Origin: Lactifluus volemus
Taxonomy: Eukaryota > Basidiomycota > Agaricomycetes > Russulales > Russulaceae
Direction: 5' to 3'
Assembly (NCBI GenBank): GCA_022376515.1
Contig: WTXI01000096.1
Coordinates: forward strand, 62,001-126,000
DNA: 64,000 nt
Positions within the stretch are counted from its first letter, which is position 1, and each line of letters starts with the position of its first letter. The notes under the pieces were generated by a model that was not told the origin of the DNA, did not search any database, and was given only the letters and a program-made list of their open reading frames with translations. Made by a program: the position numbers and the translations under genes. Below, piece after piece: positions 1 through 13,034 of this stretch.

Positions 1-1355
1 TCAGCCGCGCTACCCACAGACCCATTGCCACCTGCTGCTCTCACAGAAGATCGAAGTGATCATCCAAATATAAAATGGAAGTTTAGTTCTAGGCACGCCC
101 TGAGCCACGATACGTGTGGAGTCCAACCTCGCCCCCCCGTTTTTATCTGTGTATGGTCAGCAAGGGACACACTTCCCACGCTCGGACGGAGCTTCACTGC
201 GCCGCGAGGTAGTATGCCAGTGCAAGGTGCGAGCACATGTACAAGTATATACGTATATGTGACTATCCCTTAGGTAGTAATTAGGTACTGCGGGAGATCG
301 TCCGCCATATCGCCGTATAGGCAGACGCCTGCATAGCCTACAGCACCTGGTAGTAAATTAACCAGGAGAGGGCGTTCTGGAAAGTCTCTCCTCTATTGTT
401 CACCCGGTCACTACCGATCTGGGGGCGTTGAGCTCAAAATCTAGTGGGTGGAGTCTAAAGGTGAGGGATTGATGCTGTGGATGGCCTAGACAATGCCCTA
501 TCGGGATAGATCAGATGTCTCGACCAGGTCGATTTTTGAACGTGCACCCCGAGTAATTGCTAAAAGGCTAGCTGGTTCTTTTTGAAAGCTTGAAAGAGGG
601 GAAGGTCCCCAATAGGATCTTCACCCTCGACGGAGGGGGGGTATGCAATGATTCGAGTGAGGCGTTCATCTCGGGAGATTAGGCCGGAGATTACCTACAA
701 GGGCGTAAACGGGGCGTCAAGGAAGGCGCACTCTGGCTGAAAGAGAGCCCAGGTACGGTGTCAACTAGTGGAGCACAGTACGCCAGTAGGAGGCGTGTAG
801 GAGAGTAGATTTCGAGTGGGAATAAATTCTTAGTCACAGTTTGGCTGCGGAAGAGTACAGCATGGGGAGGGGAGAGGCCACCGCGCTCTAAATCTGTTCA
901 AGGGCAAGGCTGTGCCGCCGAGTGGGCGAGCCGAAGAATACGTAATGAGGGCCGTTGTGCCTAATTTGGCCAATTGGAACCCCACCAAAGAATTTTTTTT
1001 TTTCTTTCTTTCTTTCTTTTTTCGTATTGGTCTAGTTGGCTAAAGAGGCGTTGCCATTGAAAACGGGCAAAACCAGTCCAACCCGACCTCAGCCTTACAC
1101 ATTCCATTCCCCTGTTGACATCCATCTCATCACTCCCTTTCCTCCCGTCCCCGTCCCCGTCCCCGCCCACCGCCTCTCCCCCGATACACCCGGCTGGGTC
1201 CGATTCCCGACCACCTCATCTCGCACCGCCACACACTCTCACCTGGGCAAGCATCTGTACCACCTGATATATATCATCATTCAAATACCGGGCTAAGAGT
1301 TAGCCCCCTCTTCTCTTGACTAACAACAATCCCCTCTCCCTCTCCACTTCCAACC
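1..1355. other. Intergenic DNA, promoter side of the 1356 gene
   Basis: No convincing gene is seen here; open frames are short and overlap on both strands. The last 200 bases are strongly C/T-rich, with (CCGTCC) repeats near 1145-1165 and a CT-rich leader directly before the ATG at 1356. This is a common arrangement upstream of expressed fungal genes. A T-rich run with TTTC repeats lies at about 993-1022. Confidence 0.5.
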
Positions 1356-2114
1356 ATGACTGAATACGACTACTCCCCCGAAGCCTATGAGCGGTACATA
1401 GCTACCCAGAGCCGTATCTCGAACTGGATCGACGGAGTCTCACAGAGCATGCAGACACCGAATCCATCCTCTCGCCATTCATCTGATCAGCAACAATACC
1501 GCTCTCGCCCTCCTTATGCCCACCAGCACTCCCACTCCCAATCCCACTCACAATCCCAGTCACGATCTAACTCCCTCTCCCGCTCCCAGTCTCGCGGGAA
1601 CTATCACTACCATCAAGAGCCTTCGCGACCACGCTCTCACTCATACTCCAATTCGAGGCCCCAGCCTTCGAGATTTTACTCGGTTCCCCCACCCCTTCAC
1701 TCACGCACATACTCGTATGCGATGGGTCTTCCCCCACCACCGGCCCCCCTCCCAGTACCACAGCCAATTTCCTACCTTCATCCAGCGCCGCGCCGTTCAC
1801 GAACGCTTCCCGGGCCTCCGCAGTCGCAAAACGTACTCTATCATACGTACGATGGACCGCGTGGGGGTCCAACATACGTCATCGTACCACCCGCCGTTAG
1901 TGGCGGGCCCCACCAGATACATGTGCAGTCCCCAGTGCGTACACCTCATGCCTTTTTGTTCTGCCGTATAAACATGATGTGCTGACCATTATTTGTTATT
2001 GTTGTGGTTTTTGCGCAGGTAACGCCTACAAAACGGGCGCAACCCCTCCTTAAGCGCTGTTTACAAGCTTTGGTCCTTGGGGCTCTTCCTCTTCCGGGCC
2101 CTCTCCCAAGTTGA
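1356..2114 (+). CDS. Low-complexity Ser/Arg/His/Pro-rich protein, unknown function
   Basis: A two-exon model gives about 224 residues. Exon 1 is 1356-1934, the intron is 1935-2018 (donor GTGCGT, branch-like GCTGAC, acceptor GCGCAG), and exon 2 is 2019-2114. All junctions are in phase 0. The start has a CT-rich leader. The first 40 residues look folded and acidic/aromatic. Residues about 45-100 form a Ser/His/Gln/Arg tract with repeated SHSQ and SRSQ motifs, followed by a Pro-rich stretch. The C-terminus is short and partly basic. No enzymatic motif is seen. RS-like composition suggests a disordered, possibly phosphorylated protein, but that is inference. I do not recognise the family. Confidence 0.6.
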
Positions 2115-4241
2115 AGCATCATCCACCCCAAGGAGGCATCGGAGGAGAAGCAGCCTTTGAAGTTTCTTCATTCTACATCTACGCGCCGGCGCTGCCTTTT
2201 TTATATGAGATGATTACTTTGGACTTCGACAAAACCTTCTTCCATTCTCACCTTTTTCCATATGTGTTTCTTCGTTTTTCTTCGTACCTGCATAGATTGT
2301 TCCTTTCCATCCACTCCGCTCCTTTACCCGATAAATCCCAAAATATTCCCATGACGTCCTACGTCTTGATGAAACCAGAGCGCTCAAGAGAAACTTAACT
2401 TTCTCTCTTGACGAATTGTTATATTTGTTTAAAATGCATAATATGTTTAGCGTACTAGATGGGTCCTATAATAATTTCTTTCTCCGCTTGCACTATTTGT
2501 CTTTCCGGCTTCTGCTCAACTAGTCGATATCTCCGACGGGATGTCAATTGGAGTGATCTGCTGATCGGATTTAGGGCGCCCAGGTGCTCACGAGACCATT
2601 TTCCAGCGGCAGTTGCAACCGGTCCGAACACGGGCCGGCTTCTAAATAATTGTGACTCAACGCCCTTTCAAAATGCCTCAACCATTCGAGTCACTTTGTC
2701 CCATCTCCCTTGATTTGTTTCACCATGCACTTCTTTTGAGAGTGATTAAGTCAGATCTCATCATGTTCGCGTCCCTTCCTCCCATCATTTCCTTTCTTCC
2801 TGGAAAAAATGTGGTTATTCCGTAATGAGGCGTTGCACTACACGTTTCTTCATGATTGGTCCGTATCAGGGTCTTTCTGGCCACAGCTGTCATCAACATC
2901 TCTGTATGACGAAAGAGATGTACGAAAAAATAGCTGCTTCGGAAGCGGACCCCCGCATCCGGAAGAAACGGAAATTGTACTGTATGTGTATCTAATCATG
3001 ATGATGAGGGGCCTGAAAGATTGAGGCGTGGGGGTGGTCCAGAACCTCAGAAACGCCGCAAATAGATAAAACGATAAACGGTAGAGTACTGGATGAAGAA
3101 GTTGTTGGTAAAAGTGACCCTGGTTTAAGCTGATACAAACCCCATAGAAACAACCCCCCTGCCCGCAAGCCCTCCTTTTTTTTAAAATTTCTCTCTTCTC
3201 TCTCTCTCCCAGGGGGTTTCTTCGGCGTTGACGCAGCCAAAAATAAAAATAGAAAGGCTAGTCCAAGATGACGATTGTGGTGCCCCCCCCGCTCCCTTGA
3301 ACATCCACCCGGATGACCGACCCTCAGATGTTGCCCTGAGACCACGACCGGCCGGCGCTCCCCGACGTGCGTGCACACGCACGCAGCCCTGCGTTTCCTC
3401 GAAACAAATTCACATTGATCAACGAAACGCTGATGGTGGTGGTGGTGGCGGCGGTGGCCCTTACAGTTACCAGTAGTGTTTCCAGATGGACGGTTGGTAG
3501 CCTCATTTTTTTTAGCATCTGATGGGGACGTCTCCGTAATCCTTATTGAGACATCGTCATCACCATCATGCACCATCATCATAAAGAAACTTACAGTTAC
3601 AGTCACGATATCGGTCGGTCGTGTTGATGGTGATGTGTTGGGGCGAATTCTGGCCCAAGTCGTTCGTGTACAGCCTGAATATATAACTTTTGCGCCACGT
3701 ATCAGCACTTCTCATGTTTGCGATGCGCGGACTCCACCCGCCGCCAAAAATCGCGAACAATCAAAGCTCACCAGTGCGGTGTTCATTCTTCTTGAGATTT
3801 GGATATCTCTCAAGTGTCGGTGGCCTTGATCACATCAACTGCACCCACTTGACTTCCACGTTGAATAAAAACACACACAAATAGGCTTACCGTAGGAACT
3901 CGACTTGCCAATTTGAATTATCATTTGAGCTTGAGGGAATGAATTGACGCATTGACGGTGTAAGCACGCACCACTTTGTTTGCATTGGAGAACGCTCCAT
4001 TTGCACGCGTTATTGGTTTTATGTCCACACTACCTGCAAAGAACGTTCAATTTGTAAGCGTTAAAGTTTCAGAGGAACTGCTTCACTGCACCTCCGAGTC
4101 CACGAATGCTAGCGCTTCCATAGGACCCAGTTTTGGTACCTTAAGAGGTCCGTCACCGTCACATGACTCACCTCACTTCAGTGATCATGATGGCGATTAC
4201 TTGTTGCCCATGCCCCCTATCTGTCCTACCGTGACTAGTTT
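2115..4241. other. No supported gene; simple-sequence-rich stretch
   Basis: A 238-codon minus-strand frame (2992-3708) lies over GAT/CAC-type simple sequence and His runs, and is probably not coding. A GGTGGC-rich microsatellite-like stretch sits at about 3432-3460. The end of this interval is the 5' flank of the F-box gene at 4242. Confidence 0.4.
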
Positions 4242-5978
4242 ATGTCTTTGTTCACCTTTCCTACGGAGATTCTTATCAAGATTTTATGCCTCCTAAAAGC
4301 ACGGGATATCGTAGCTTTTTCCGGAACCTGCCATCACTTGCAAAGCATCGTAGTCAACACGCCAATACTACAATACATCATCTACATGAACTGCGCTGGT
4401 CTTGAGGATGATCTCCGCCCTGGCCTCGCCATTCCTGATCGCTATGCAAGATTGCGGAGATGGGAAGCGGCATGGAATAACCTTGATGGGATGGCTCCCT
4501 CGGTTGGAAGGTTCGAATTCAATGATCTACAAGCCACAAGCAGTGCAAGCATGCTTCGTGATGGTTTTCTCATTGTCCCTTATAAAAAACGTGGACTCGG
4601 AGGAATTGGTAGAGGTCATTATTGTAAATCAAAATGTGCAGGTTTTGCCATGATGGACCTCCGCTCCCCAGACAGCGGTTTTAGAACTACTCGCGTTGAT
4701 GGTGACCTCGTGGCATTCGATGTTTCTATCGAGCAAAACATGGTTGCAATGTTGAAGTTGAACGTGAGTCATTTTCCGCAGTGACCTTCACTGCTTTTCT
4801 GAATCACGCCAGAGTCAGATCATATACTAAACCTGAGCCTCTTACCTATCCACGTGGAATTCAACTGTGATATATCTAGACTTGGGCATATCCAGTTCAC
4901 ATTCGGGCGGCCCAATAGAATATTATGGGGAAGGGACGTCGAGTTGAAGATCGCACGGGAATTTGTTGCTGTCCACGCCCCTGCAACATTATATGGTACC
5001 ACTAAATCGGACTGGTTTGTCCTCGTCGATTGGAAGGTCAAGAACATATATCGTGTGAGTACAGAACTTGCATCACAACAATAATAACAACCGTTCACGT
5101 AGTTTATGAGCCGCCGTCCCTCTATGTACGCAGGCACATTCTGCTTCCTTGACTACAACACAGTCGCCCGTGTCAATGACGACGAAAACGTTATTGAGAC
5201 TCACAAGATTTTTCGAGCAGACGATGGCAAAGTTTCTCTGGAGCACTTCGGGGTATTCGTGATCCCTCAGGTCATGTCAGCAATTGGTAAATTCGAGAGA
5301 CCACAATGGATTGGAGACCATCCGTCTGTTTCCACAACTTCCCCAGTGGTATGGCCGGAACATTTCAACCACCACTCGTCCTGTCTACCGTTTCTGAGCA
5401 GCCTCGACTCATCTATTGTCTCTCTCTCGCTTTATTCCGGTATAGTCATGATGATCATCCCTCGTGCGGAGCTGCTGAGGCCTGGCTCTAACCGAAATCG
5501 GTGTCATTTGACCAAGTCCTCCTTCCGCCTGTTTCACCGAAATCAGAACGAATATGCAATCTCTGGGATGCGTTTGATCACCACAGAGCTGGAAGTCTAT
5601 GATATCAATAACGCACGCGTCCAAAGGGCTTTGACATTGCAACAAGCAGAAAGGGCCACATTCCACTGGCAGCGGCGAGGGGTGCCATATCCTGTATTCG
5701 AGTCCGAGTCAATGGAATATCCTTATCTTACGGAGTCCACGCTCCCGAGTTGCCACACGTTACCCGTGAATTGGCCCAAGTTAACATATGACAATATTTT
5801 GGCTGACGATGAGTTCATCGTCGGGCTCTGGTACAAGGTCGGATGTCCTATTGTATGTCCAATCTTTTATGTCAGTTCTGATGAGACTTTTTGCTTTCAG
5901 GACAGATGGGTTGAAACTGCTGATAATCACTTGAATCATGAAATTGACTCACTTGTTGCTGATGTATGGGCACTCTAA
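4242..5978 (+). CDS. F-box protein, paralog A
   Basis: The N-terminus is an F-box (residues about 4-45: TEILIKILCLL, then a Cys/His segment), the Skp1-binding domain of SCF ubiquitin ligases. A long C-terminal region follows that is conserved only among the copies in this window. Model: exons 4242-4763, 4815-5054, 5103-5837 and 5901-5978, giving about 524 aa. Intron 1 needs a GAG acceptor at 4814; the nearby CAG acceptors lead to a stop. Intron 3 (5838-5900) is 63 nt, stop-free and in frame, so it could be retained. It ends with the family tail (VADVWAL here). The substrate-binding role of the C-terminal part is inferred from family architecture. First of three F-box copies in direct orientation. 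Confidence 0.75.
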
Positions 5979-6585
5979 GCAATGGCCATGCGCTGCGGAG
6001 CTCACGGGTGAGAAAAGAAGAAGAAAAGAAGTAAGAAGTCCGGAACTCGGAAGTGTGGAATTGAAGGCGCGTGAGGGTGAGGAATGAGGGAAGGGATCAG
6101 ATGAGTTTGAACACACGAGAGCGAGTAGATTGAAGAGGTGGCCATTTGGGATGTCAAGATGAGCCCTTTTATCTTGCTACAACTTGATCTATGATATATA
6201 ACGATCGTAGTAGTGACGATGCAAGGTGCCAGTGGTGAATACCACGCGGGAGTCGATAAAACCGTCCGAATATAATGCATGCTCGAAAATTATTAATAAA
6301 CTCGTTACTAAGCACCATCACTACCCGGCCAGCGTTGCAGGCACGTTGGGTGATCACCGTGAACCGTACGCTATGCACTGGGGCAAGTGGCGCGTGGGGC
6401 TCCGCACAAAAGGCCCTGAATCCGCACGCGGCGGGCCATAGTGTGACTAACATTATTGTTGCCGCAGCGCTCTGGAGGCTCTTGTTTCAGCTGATATCGA
6501 GCCAGGTGCCACGGCCCCTATCTCCGAGTCCTGGGCCCGCATTATTAATCATTTCCGGGCCTCATCGGGCTTGTGCTTCGACTTC
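5979..6585. other. Spacer, including the duplicated 5' flank of F-box B
   Basis: From about 6301 to 6585 the sequence matches the flank at about 21500-21938 in patches, for example a shared TCGTTACTAAGCAC and the GCGGGCCATAGT and ATCGAGCCAGGTGCCA blocks. The duplication therefore includes promoter DNA. No gene is seen. Confidence 0.6.
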
Positions 6586-8735
6586 ATGTCGTCAAAATTG
6601 TTCACCCTCTCTACAGAGATTCTTGTTGAGATTTTGTACCTCCTGCAACCCCAGGATATCATAGCTTGTTCCAGGACCTGCCATCGCTTAGAAACCGTGG
6701 TACTTGACACGCCAAAACTACAATACATTGTTTCCCGGCACTGCGCTTGTGTCGAGGACGATGATCTCCCTCCTTCCCTCACCATTACTGATCGCTTGGA
6801 GAGATTACGTCGATGGGAAGCATCGTGGAAGAATCTAGATACATTGGCTCCCTCGGGTGGAAGGTTCGAACACGAGGACCTACCGATCATGAGAAGGACG
6901 AGCATGCTCCGTGATGGTTATCTTGTTGTCCCTTGCCATCAAAATAATCCAGAAGATGACAACACTCCGGGCTATTCCATGATGGATCTTCGCTCTCCAA
7001 ATGGAGGTTTTATACGTGATCACTTTCGAGCTGATGTCATTGCATTTGATTTTTCTATCGAGCAAAACTTTTATGTAGCGTTATGCAGGTGAGTCGATCT
7101 TCACAGTAACCCTGCTCATGGCCCCCTCTGAAGCACATCAGAGTGGTCGAGAATGGAGAGATGAACATAGAATTGAATTTCTGTCCTATCAATATAACAC
7201 GTATCTTCAAGCCATCTGACCCTATCCTTAAATTATCTGACATTTGGACCCCCAAATACTCGATTGGTAATGGGAATAGGTCACAGTCATGGAAGGATGT
7301 CGACTTGAAGCTTGCGCGGGAGTTTGTTGCCATCATGACCTGCGGTACATCACCCGGTGAAACTGACTCGTTCATACTCGTTGATTGGAAGATCGGGCAT
7401 GGATTTTGTGTCAGTAACTAAGTCATCCTAGATTTGTTCTTGTTTCTGCTTTTCTAATGAGTTCTCTATATAGGTAATGAACAGCCCTGCCCAAACATAT
7501 GCACCCTCTTTCTGCTTTCTCGACAACAACACAGTGGCCCATGTCAATTTACGAGATGAAACTATCGAGACTCACAAAATTCTTCGAGAGGTCGACGGAG
7601 ACATTTGGATGGAGCGCTCTAGGGTGTTCAAGATCCCTCTTGTGACGACTAATTTTTGCCAATTCAAGAACGCACAATGGAGTGGAGACTACCCTTCCAT
7701 TCCCGTAGCCTCCAGACCGATCGTATGGCCAGAACTGTCCATTTACGACACATCCCGTTCATCGTTTCGGACTAGTCTCAAGTCGTCCATTCTCTCTCTC
7801 ACACTCTATTATTCTTGCCCAATTGCAGACCCAGGACAGCGCGACGGCGTACTGAGGATGATTATCCATCGTTCCAAGCTACTTGAAGCTCAAGGGGATT
7901 GGACAGAGTCCTCTTTCCGCTTGTTTTCGCTCGGTGAGGATGCTCGAGGGGTACATGCAATCTCTGGGACGCGCTGGATCACCAAGGGGTTGGAAGTCTT
8001 CGACTTCAACGAGGCACACGTCCGCAGTGCTTTGGCATCGAGACGAGAAGACCAGGCCACCATTGAGCCGGAACCGATGGTGGAGGTAACGGTCATCAAG
8101 GCTGATGGTTACTTTAAGCGGGATGTCCCGTCCTCGCTCCCATATTTCCACACGATTCCAATAAACCAGCCCAAGGAAGGCTATGACGACATTTTAGCAG
8201 ATGATGAACACGTCGTCGGTATCCGGTACAAGGTTAGATGCCCCGTTGTTTGCCAGTTTATGTGAGTTCTGATGAGAACCTTCACTTTCAGTACAAACAA
8301 GTTGACGACGACAACGACGACAACGACGATGACTACTACGATGAACGTACAATGGATTTGATTGTTGATGTATGGAAACTCTAAGAAATGTACTGAAAGT
8401 TCACAGGGAAGCATGAAAGTTGATAAAGGAAGACGGACACGAAGCGACCATGAACAAGGCTGTACCATAACGAGGCATGAGATCCTGAGACATGCAGGAG
8501 TTTTTAACAGAGAAAAGGGTTAGGCAAGCGAAGGTGGATCACAGCAATTTTCGCGGCTGCTCTTCGCAGTATATTTCTAGGCCCTCAAATACATTTCGAA
8601 ACGTCACTGCGTGAAGTAGCTCGGAGTCAGTATAGTAGCTCAATGTATAGTATAGGAATCAATGTAGTCACTCAAGCTACGTAGGTGGACACATGGTGGA
8701 AACAAGAGCTAGGAATGTGAGTCGGACTCGGTAAT
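6301..8735 (+). repeat. Segmental duplication, copy 1 (F-box B block)
   Basis: About 2.4 kb, covering 5' flank, gene and 3' flank, matches 21500-24155 in the same orientation. Coding identity is visibly high through every exon and intron. The block ends near GTGAGTCGGACT at about 8735. Confidence 0.75.
6586..8384 (+). CDS. F-box protein, paralog B
   Basis: Four exons: 6586-7088, 7142-7409, 7474-8232 and 8292-8384, encoding about 540 aa. The F-box lies at residues about 4-46 (STEILVEILYLLQPQDII). The frame is intact. Intron 3 (8233-8291) is 59 nt, not a multiple of three, and contains a stop, so splicing there is required. That supports the same intron in the other copies, where it is 63 nt and open. 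The last exon has a short Asp-rich run before the tail VDVWKL. B and the gene at 21939 are very close duplicates, including both flanks. The ATG at 6586 was chosen by alignment with that copy. Probably an SCF substrate adaptor of an expanded fungal F-box family; target unknown. Confidence 0.8.
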
Positions 8736-9320
8736 GAGGTAGAAAAGGCATGCGTGAGGTAGCAAAACTGAAACGTTCAAGTTAGAGGTGGTTGGAAAGT
8801 ACTGTATTGAAATTCACTCCGTAGATCTTAATGGGGTTCCTTTGCTCTCTCGAACTTGAAGGAGAGGAAAAGAAGAGCTAAGGTCTGGATGTGGCATGAC
8901 TCAGAGGCACACCAGTGACACCACGCGCTCTAAGATAAACGTATAAGAGTGAAGGAACACAACTAAGGAAAGCTAATGTCAGAAAGAAATAAAGAAACAA
9001 AATGCACGTAGCAGCGACTGAACCCGGACAAGGAAGGATATGGGTATCATGATGGTATGAAGCCACATACACCAGAGAGTGCCTAAGGCACAAGGATGAT
9101 CGTGACTAAAACAACGCCACGGAATATACTGTCTAGTGGTATACCGATAGTTCCAGATCGCTGTTGAGACCCTAGAGACGGCAAGGCTAGTCGTTGGTGA
9201 GAGTGCTGGTCTAGCGCAGTCGCCGGCGGCGGCCCGCCGATGTAAGGGCCGAGCCAGCCGGCAGGGGTCCACACGGGTTCACAACACCGAGCCTCCGGAT
9301 TGAAGAAACCTTCGACTTCC
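8385..9320. other. Spacer with duplicated 3' flank (to about 8735)
   Basis: The first 350 bases match the DNA after the F-box gene at 21939 (about 23789-24155), including the block around AGTAGCTCAATGTATAG. After about 8735 the similarity stops. The stretch 9190-9320 resembles 12870-12970 (a shared GGCGGCCCGCCGATGTAAG). No gene is seen. Confidence 0.6.
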
Positions 9321-11058
9321 ATGTCATTTCTTGCCCTCCCTACGGAGATTCTTGTCAAAACTTTATACCTCCTACAAGCTCAGGATATTATAGCTTGTTC
9401 CAGAAGCTGCCATCACTTGCAGAACCTGGTACTCAACACGCCACTGCTGCAATATATCCTCTACGTGCATGACGCTGGTCTTGAGGATGATTCCCCCCCT
9501 GGACTCACCATTCCGGATCGCTTTGCGAGATTACGAAGATAGGAAGCGGCGTGGAATAACCTAGATGCGATGGCACCCTCGGGTGGAAGGTTCGAACTCA
9601 AGGACCTCCCCATTATGAGAAGAACAAGCATGCTCCGTGATGGATTTCTTATTCTGTGTTGGTATATAAAGAGACCACTCGAAGACAATGCAGGAATGCC
9701 AGGTCATTCCATGATGAACCTTCGCTCCCCACACAGGGGCTTTCAAACTACAAATGTCGGTAGTGACCCCCTTGCTTTTGAGTTTTCTATCGAACAAAAT
9801 ATGGTTGCGATGCTGCAAATGTGAGGCCGTTTTTCTTTTCCCATGATCCTACTCATGGCTTCGATCTACGTTAGGGGGGTGGACGGTGGAAAGATTTGCT
9901 CCTCTGGCCTCTCCATGAAGTGCTCGACTGTGATATATCTAGACTTGGGCCTATCCGGTTCGCGATCGGGTATACAGATAATGATCTCAGGCTCTGGTTC
10001 AGTGTTGACTTGAAGATTGCGCGGGAGTTCGTTGCCGTCATGGCCTGTGGCATTCATTCTGATAACACTGACTCGTTCATCCTCGTCAATTGGAAGATCA
10101 AGAACATATATCGTGTGAGTATTGAAATCGTTACCATCTTGCATCGGCTTTTCGCAACCATAATAACAGTTGCCTACGCAGGTTATGAGCACCCGTACGG
10201 GCACGTATGCAGCGACTTTTTGCCCTTCTCGATCACGATACAGTTGCCTTTGTCAATTTGAAGGATAAAACTATCGAGACCCACAAGATTCATCGAGTGG
10301 ACGACCTCAACGTTTCTTTGGAGCGCTCCAGGGCGTTCAAGATAACAGCTGAAACTCGTCATTTAGATGAGGCAAAATGGAGTGGAGACAACCCAGGCGT
10401 TCCCATAGCTTCTCCAGTAGTATGGCCGGAATGGTCCTCTCATCATCCATCTCATCGATCGTTTCGGAGCAGCCTCCAGTCTTCCGTTGTCTCTCTCATA
10501 CTTTATTATTATAGCATTGGATCATCCGAGAACCGTATAGATAGAATGGTCATCCCTCGTGCGGAGCTGCTTGCTGCTCAGGGGGATTTGACAGTGTCCT
10601 CCTTCGGCTCTGGGTCGTATCACATGAACGATGACTTGGAGTATGTGCACGAGAAATACGCAATCTCTGGGACGCGTTGTATCAACGGCAGGTTGGAAGT
10701 CTATAACTTCAACAATGCAAGCATCCAGAGGGCTTTGAGATCGAAGCGAGCAGGACACAACATCGTGGAACCGTGAGAGCCAAAACCCGTAGTTGAGTCA
10801 ACCATGACTGAGCAGGCTGTCCCATCCTCGCTCCCATATTGTCACACGATTCCAAAAAATCAGCACGATAGAATCTATGACGAGGTATTGGCGGACGATG
10901 AGCACATCGTTGGTATCTGGTACGAGGTAAGATGTCCTGTTGTCTGTTCCATTTTTTACGCTAGTTCTCATGATATCTTCAACTTTCAGCACAGAGATGT
11001 TGACAACGAGGAGGACGAACCTACGATGGATGTGATTGTAGACGTGTGGGAATTATAA
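9321..11058 (+). pseudogene. F-box protein paralog C, broken
   Basis: It aligns along its length with paralogs A, B and D, but has several lesions. A TAG at 9540-9542 replaces the conserved Trp codon in the LRRWEAAW segment. One base is missing near 9893 in exon 2. A one-base insertion sits near 10220 in exon 3 (F-C-L-L-D region). A TGA at 10774-10776 probably came from CGA. The two nonsense changes are G:C-to-A:T transitions. Introns by analogy lie at 9821-9875, about 10114-10181 and 10927-10989; intron 3 has the best donor of the family (GTAAGA). The tail VDVWEL is preserved. Two substitutions as well as indels make this a real pseudogene rather than a sequencing artefact. Confidence 0.75.
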
Positions 11059-11711
11059 GCAATGTATATGCTCTTCGAAGCTCAAAGCGAGCGTAGAAGA
11101 CTCGGAGGAAGCGGAGAAAAAATAGACCCAACTTTGATAAATAAGCCATGCTCGCTAGAACTGGGATGGCTGATGGGAAACGCATAGACTCGCCCGGTCT
11201 TTGTCTGTTTGATACAGGAGCAATTCTTTAGATATCATGTCAGGTCGTCGCCACGCGATTAAGTTTTGAGTGAGCATCATCCACTGGAAATCGTGTGCTA
11301 TGTGGGATTTCAACCTTTTTCTCCGTTCCATATAATTCGATCGGTTTGAGATTGCACAAACTTGCCTCACACATTCAAAGTAGTCCCAGGTGACGGACTC
11401 AAGAGGATGTAGGACCGTTGCATGTTTCGTTCGCGCCACCAGTCGGTGGCCAGTGCATGTCTCGCTCAAATGTGTCAGAACTCCGAGTCAAGCAGGAGAA
11501 GCATTTCTAAAATTTGTGTAACTTATCATGATATACTGGCAGATGATCGCAACGTGCTAACCCCTTTCATCTTGCTTGTAGTTTCCTCTGCAACACTCAC
11601 ACCATACGGGACAGAGGTAAATCATGTAGTGGTATCAAATGATTCTACCGCAACTCAATCGTGTATTAAAATGTCTCACTGAAAGGCAGACACGAGAAAG
11701 AATAGGTATTT
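11059..11711. other. Spacer holding one copy of a dispersed repeat
   Basis: The segment about 11450-11560 (CTCGCTC, GTCAGAACTCCGAGTC, TTGTGTAACTTATCATG) resembles about 13145-13290, which carries an extra block of roughly 85 bases inside. A minus-strand open frame at 11155-11469 has no recognisable motif. Confidence 0.45.
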
Positions 11712-12623
11712 CTAAAAAGTACTGTAGTAAAAAGTTTGAACAACCAAAAGAAAGAAGTGGTAAAGAAGTCCAGCGAAGCATAGTGCTCCGACAACACCCG
11801 CCATACCATAAGAAATGTCAGCAGCAGCAGCTGCTCCATTGCTCGAAGAAGACTTCACCCTGCCTCATAACTTAGCTAGGAAGAACCTCAGATGGTCACT
11901 GATGCGTCTACGCAGGCATCAATATCTGTACCAATGTGAGTAGGCAGTCATAATCACTAGATCCCAATACGCACCGTCACTGGGAGCCTGAACAATAAAT
12001 GGAGCAGACTGGTCAGCACCACCATTTGAATCATGACACTGGAAGACAAGCAGTGTATCTGGGAATATGAATTACATCAGCCATCGAAATGTACGTGTTA
12101 AGTGGAATCCAAGAAAACTGACGGGCGGGAACATCGGCAGTCCAGATGATGGGAGAGGCGTTTGTTTCGGGGAAGGTTTTGATAGCGGGCGCAGAAGACT
12201 CGGAATCATCACCTGGAATCAGACTAGAGATAGAAGTACCACGAATGAGCAAGAGAAGGAACCAGGAAACATGAATGACAAACCTCTACAAGGAGGGGAA
12301 AGATAGAGAGAAAAAGAAAGTCAGTGCTTTACATAGAAAGGAACGAGGGCCATGAGTACACAGAAGTATGGCCCTAGACATGTGTCACTAAGAAATTCGA
12401 GAAAGAGAAGAGAGATACCAACCAATTCCCCCCGAAAAGGTCAGTAGGGTCGGCTCGCATTGAACCACATCAAATCTGGTTAACAAGTCAAGAAATTTTT
12501 TAATCTTCAAATGGCAGCTGGAACTGACGGCGTATTGACAGTAAAATGGCCTCCCTGACCAGCAACACCCTTGAGAGTGACAAAGAAAGAAACGGAAAGG
12601 ACTGAGAAAAGAATGGACTTCAT
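11712..12623 (-). CDS. Probable Ser/Thr-rich GPI-anchored surface protein (Kre9/Knh1-like N-terminus)
   Basis: The first exon starts at 12623 with a classic signal peptide (MKSILFSVLSVSFFVTLKGVAG). After an intron with donor GTCAGT comes the family-like motif VVQCEPTLLTFSGG. Further exons give LIPGDDSES, an IKTFPETNAS-type segment, WTADVPA, and CHDSNGGADQSAPF. The 3' end encodes a Ser run, an Ala run and a hydrophobic tail (SYGMAGVVGALCFAGLL), as expected for GPI attachment. Such proteins act at the fungal cell wall. The internal exon chain could not be closed in one frame near 12230-12330 and 12010-12130, so the model is approximate and the gene may be damaged. The identification rests on remembered family motifs. 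Confidence 0.5.
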
Positions 12624-12869
12624 TTATGAGTGTGAGTGAAACTGCGAGGGGAAAGGGAGGGACGAGGGAGTAGGGTTGAAAGAGGGGGATACGGTGCTGG
12701 ATAGGGAAAAAGAAACAGTACAGTACCGTTAGAAAAGTGGTGTGAGAGTTGTTGAACGTGTTTTATATATCGCCAGGTGGGCTAGCACGCCCTAATTCGC
12801 ATTCGCATTTAATCGGCACATGGCCGTTGCCGCTGTCAACTATGACTAGCATGACGGTCCAGCCCAGGA

Positions 12870-13020
12870 GCGCTGACCACTGGTCGGCGGGGGCGGCCCG
12901 CCGATGTAAGCCAGCGCCGGGCTTTGAGCACAACATCGAGTCTCCTCATCCAAAAACCTTCATTTTGTGCCATCCCTACGGAAATTATTGTCAATCCTTT
13001 ACTGTATACTGTACCTCATA
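12870..13020 (+). pseudogene. F-box gene 5' relic
   Basis: The sequence matches the 5' flank of F-box C (shared GGCGGCCCGCCGATGTAAG) and about the first 60 coding bases (CCATCCCTACGGAAATTATTGTC, compare 9336-9358), then breaks off. The ATG is not preserved. Only the start of the F-box remains. Confidence 0.65.
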
Positions 13021-13034
13021 GCATCAGGAAAGCT

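Noticed and set aside
2992..3708. 238-codon minus-strand frame
   Set aside because: Low-complexity His/Asp/Arg runs from simple sequence, overlapping frames on the other strand, no motif.
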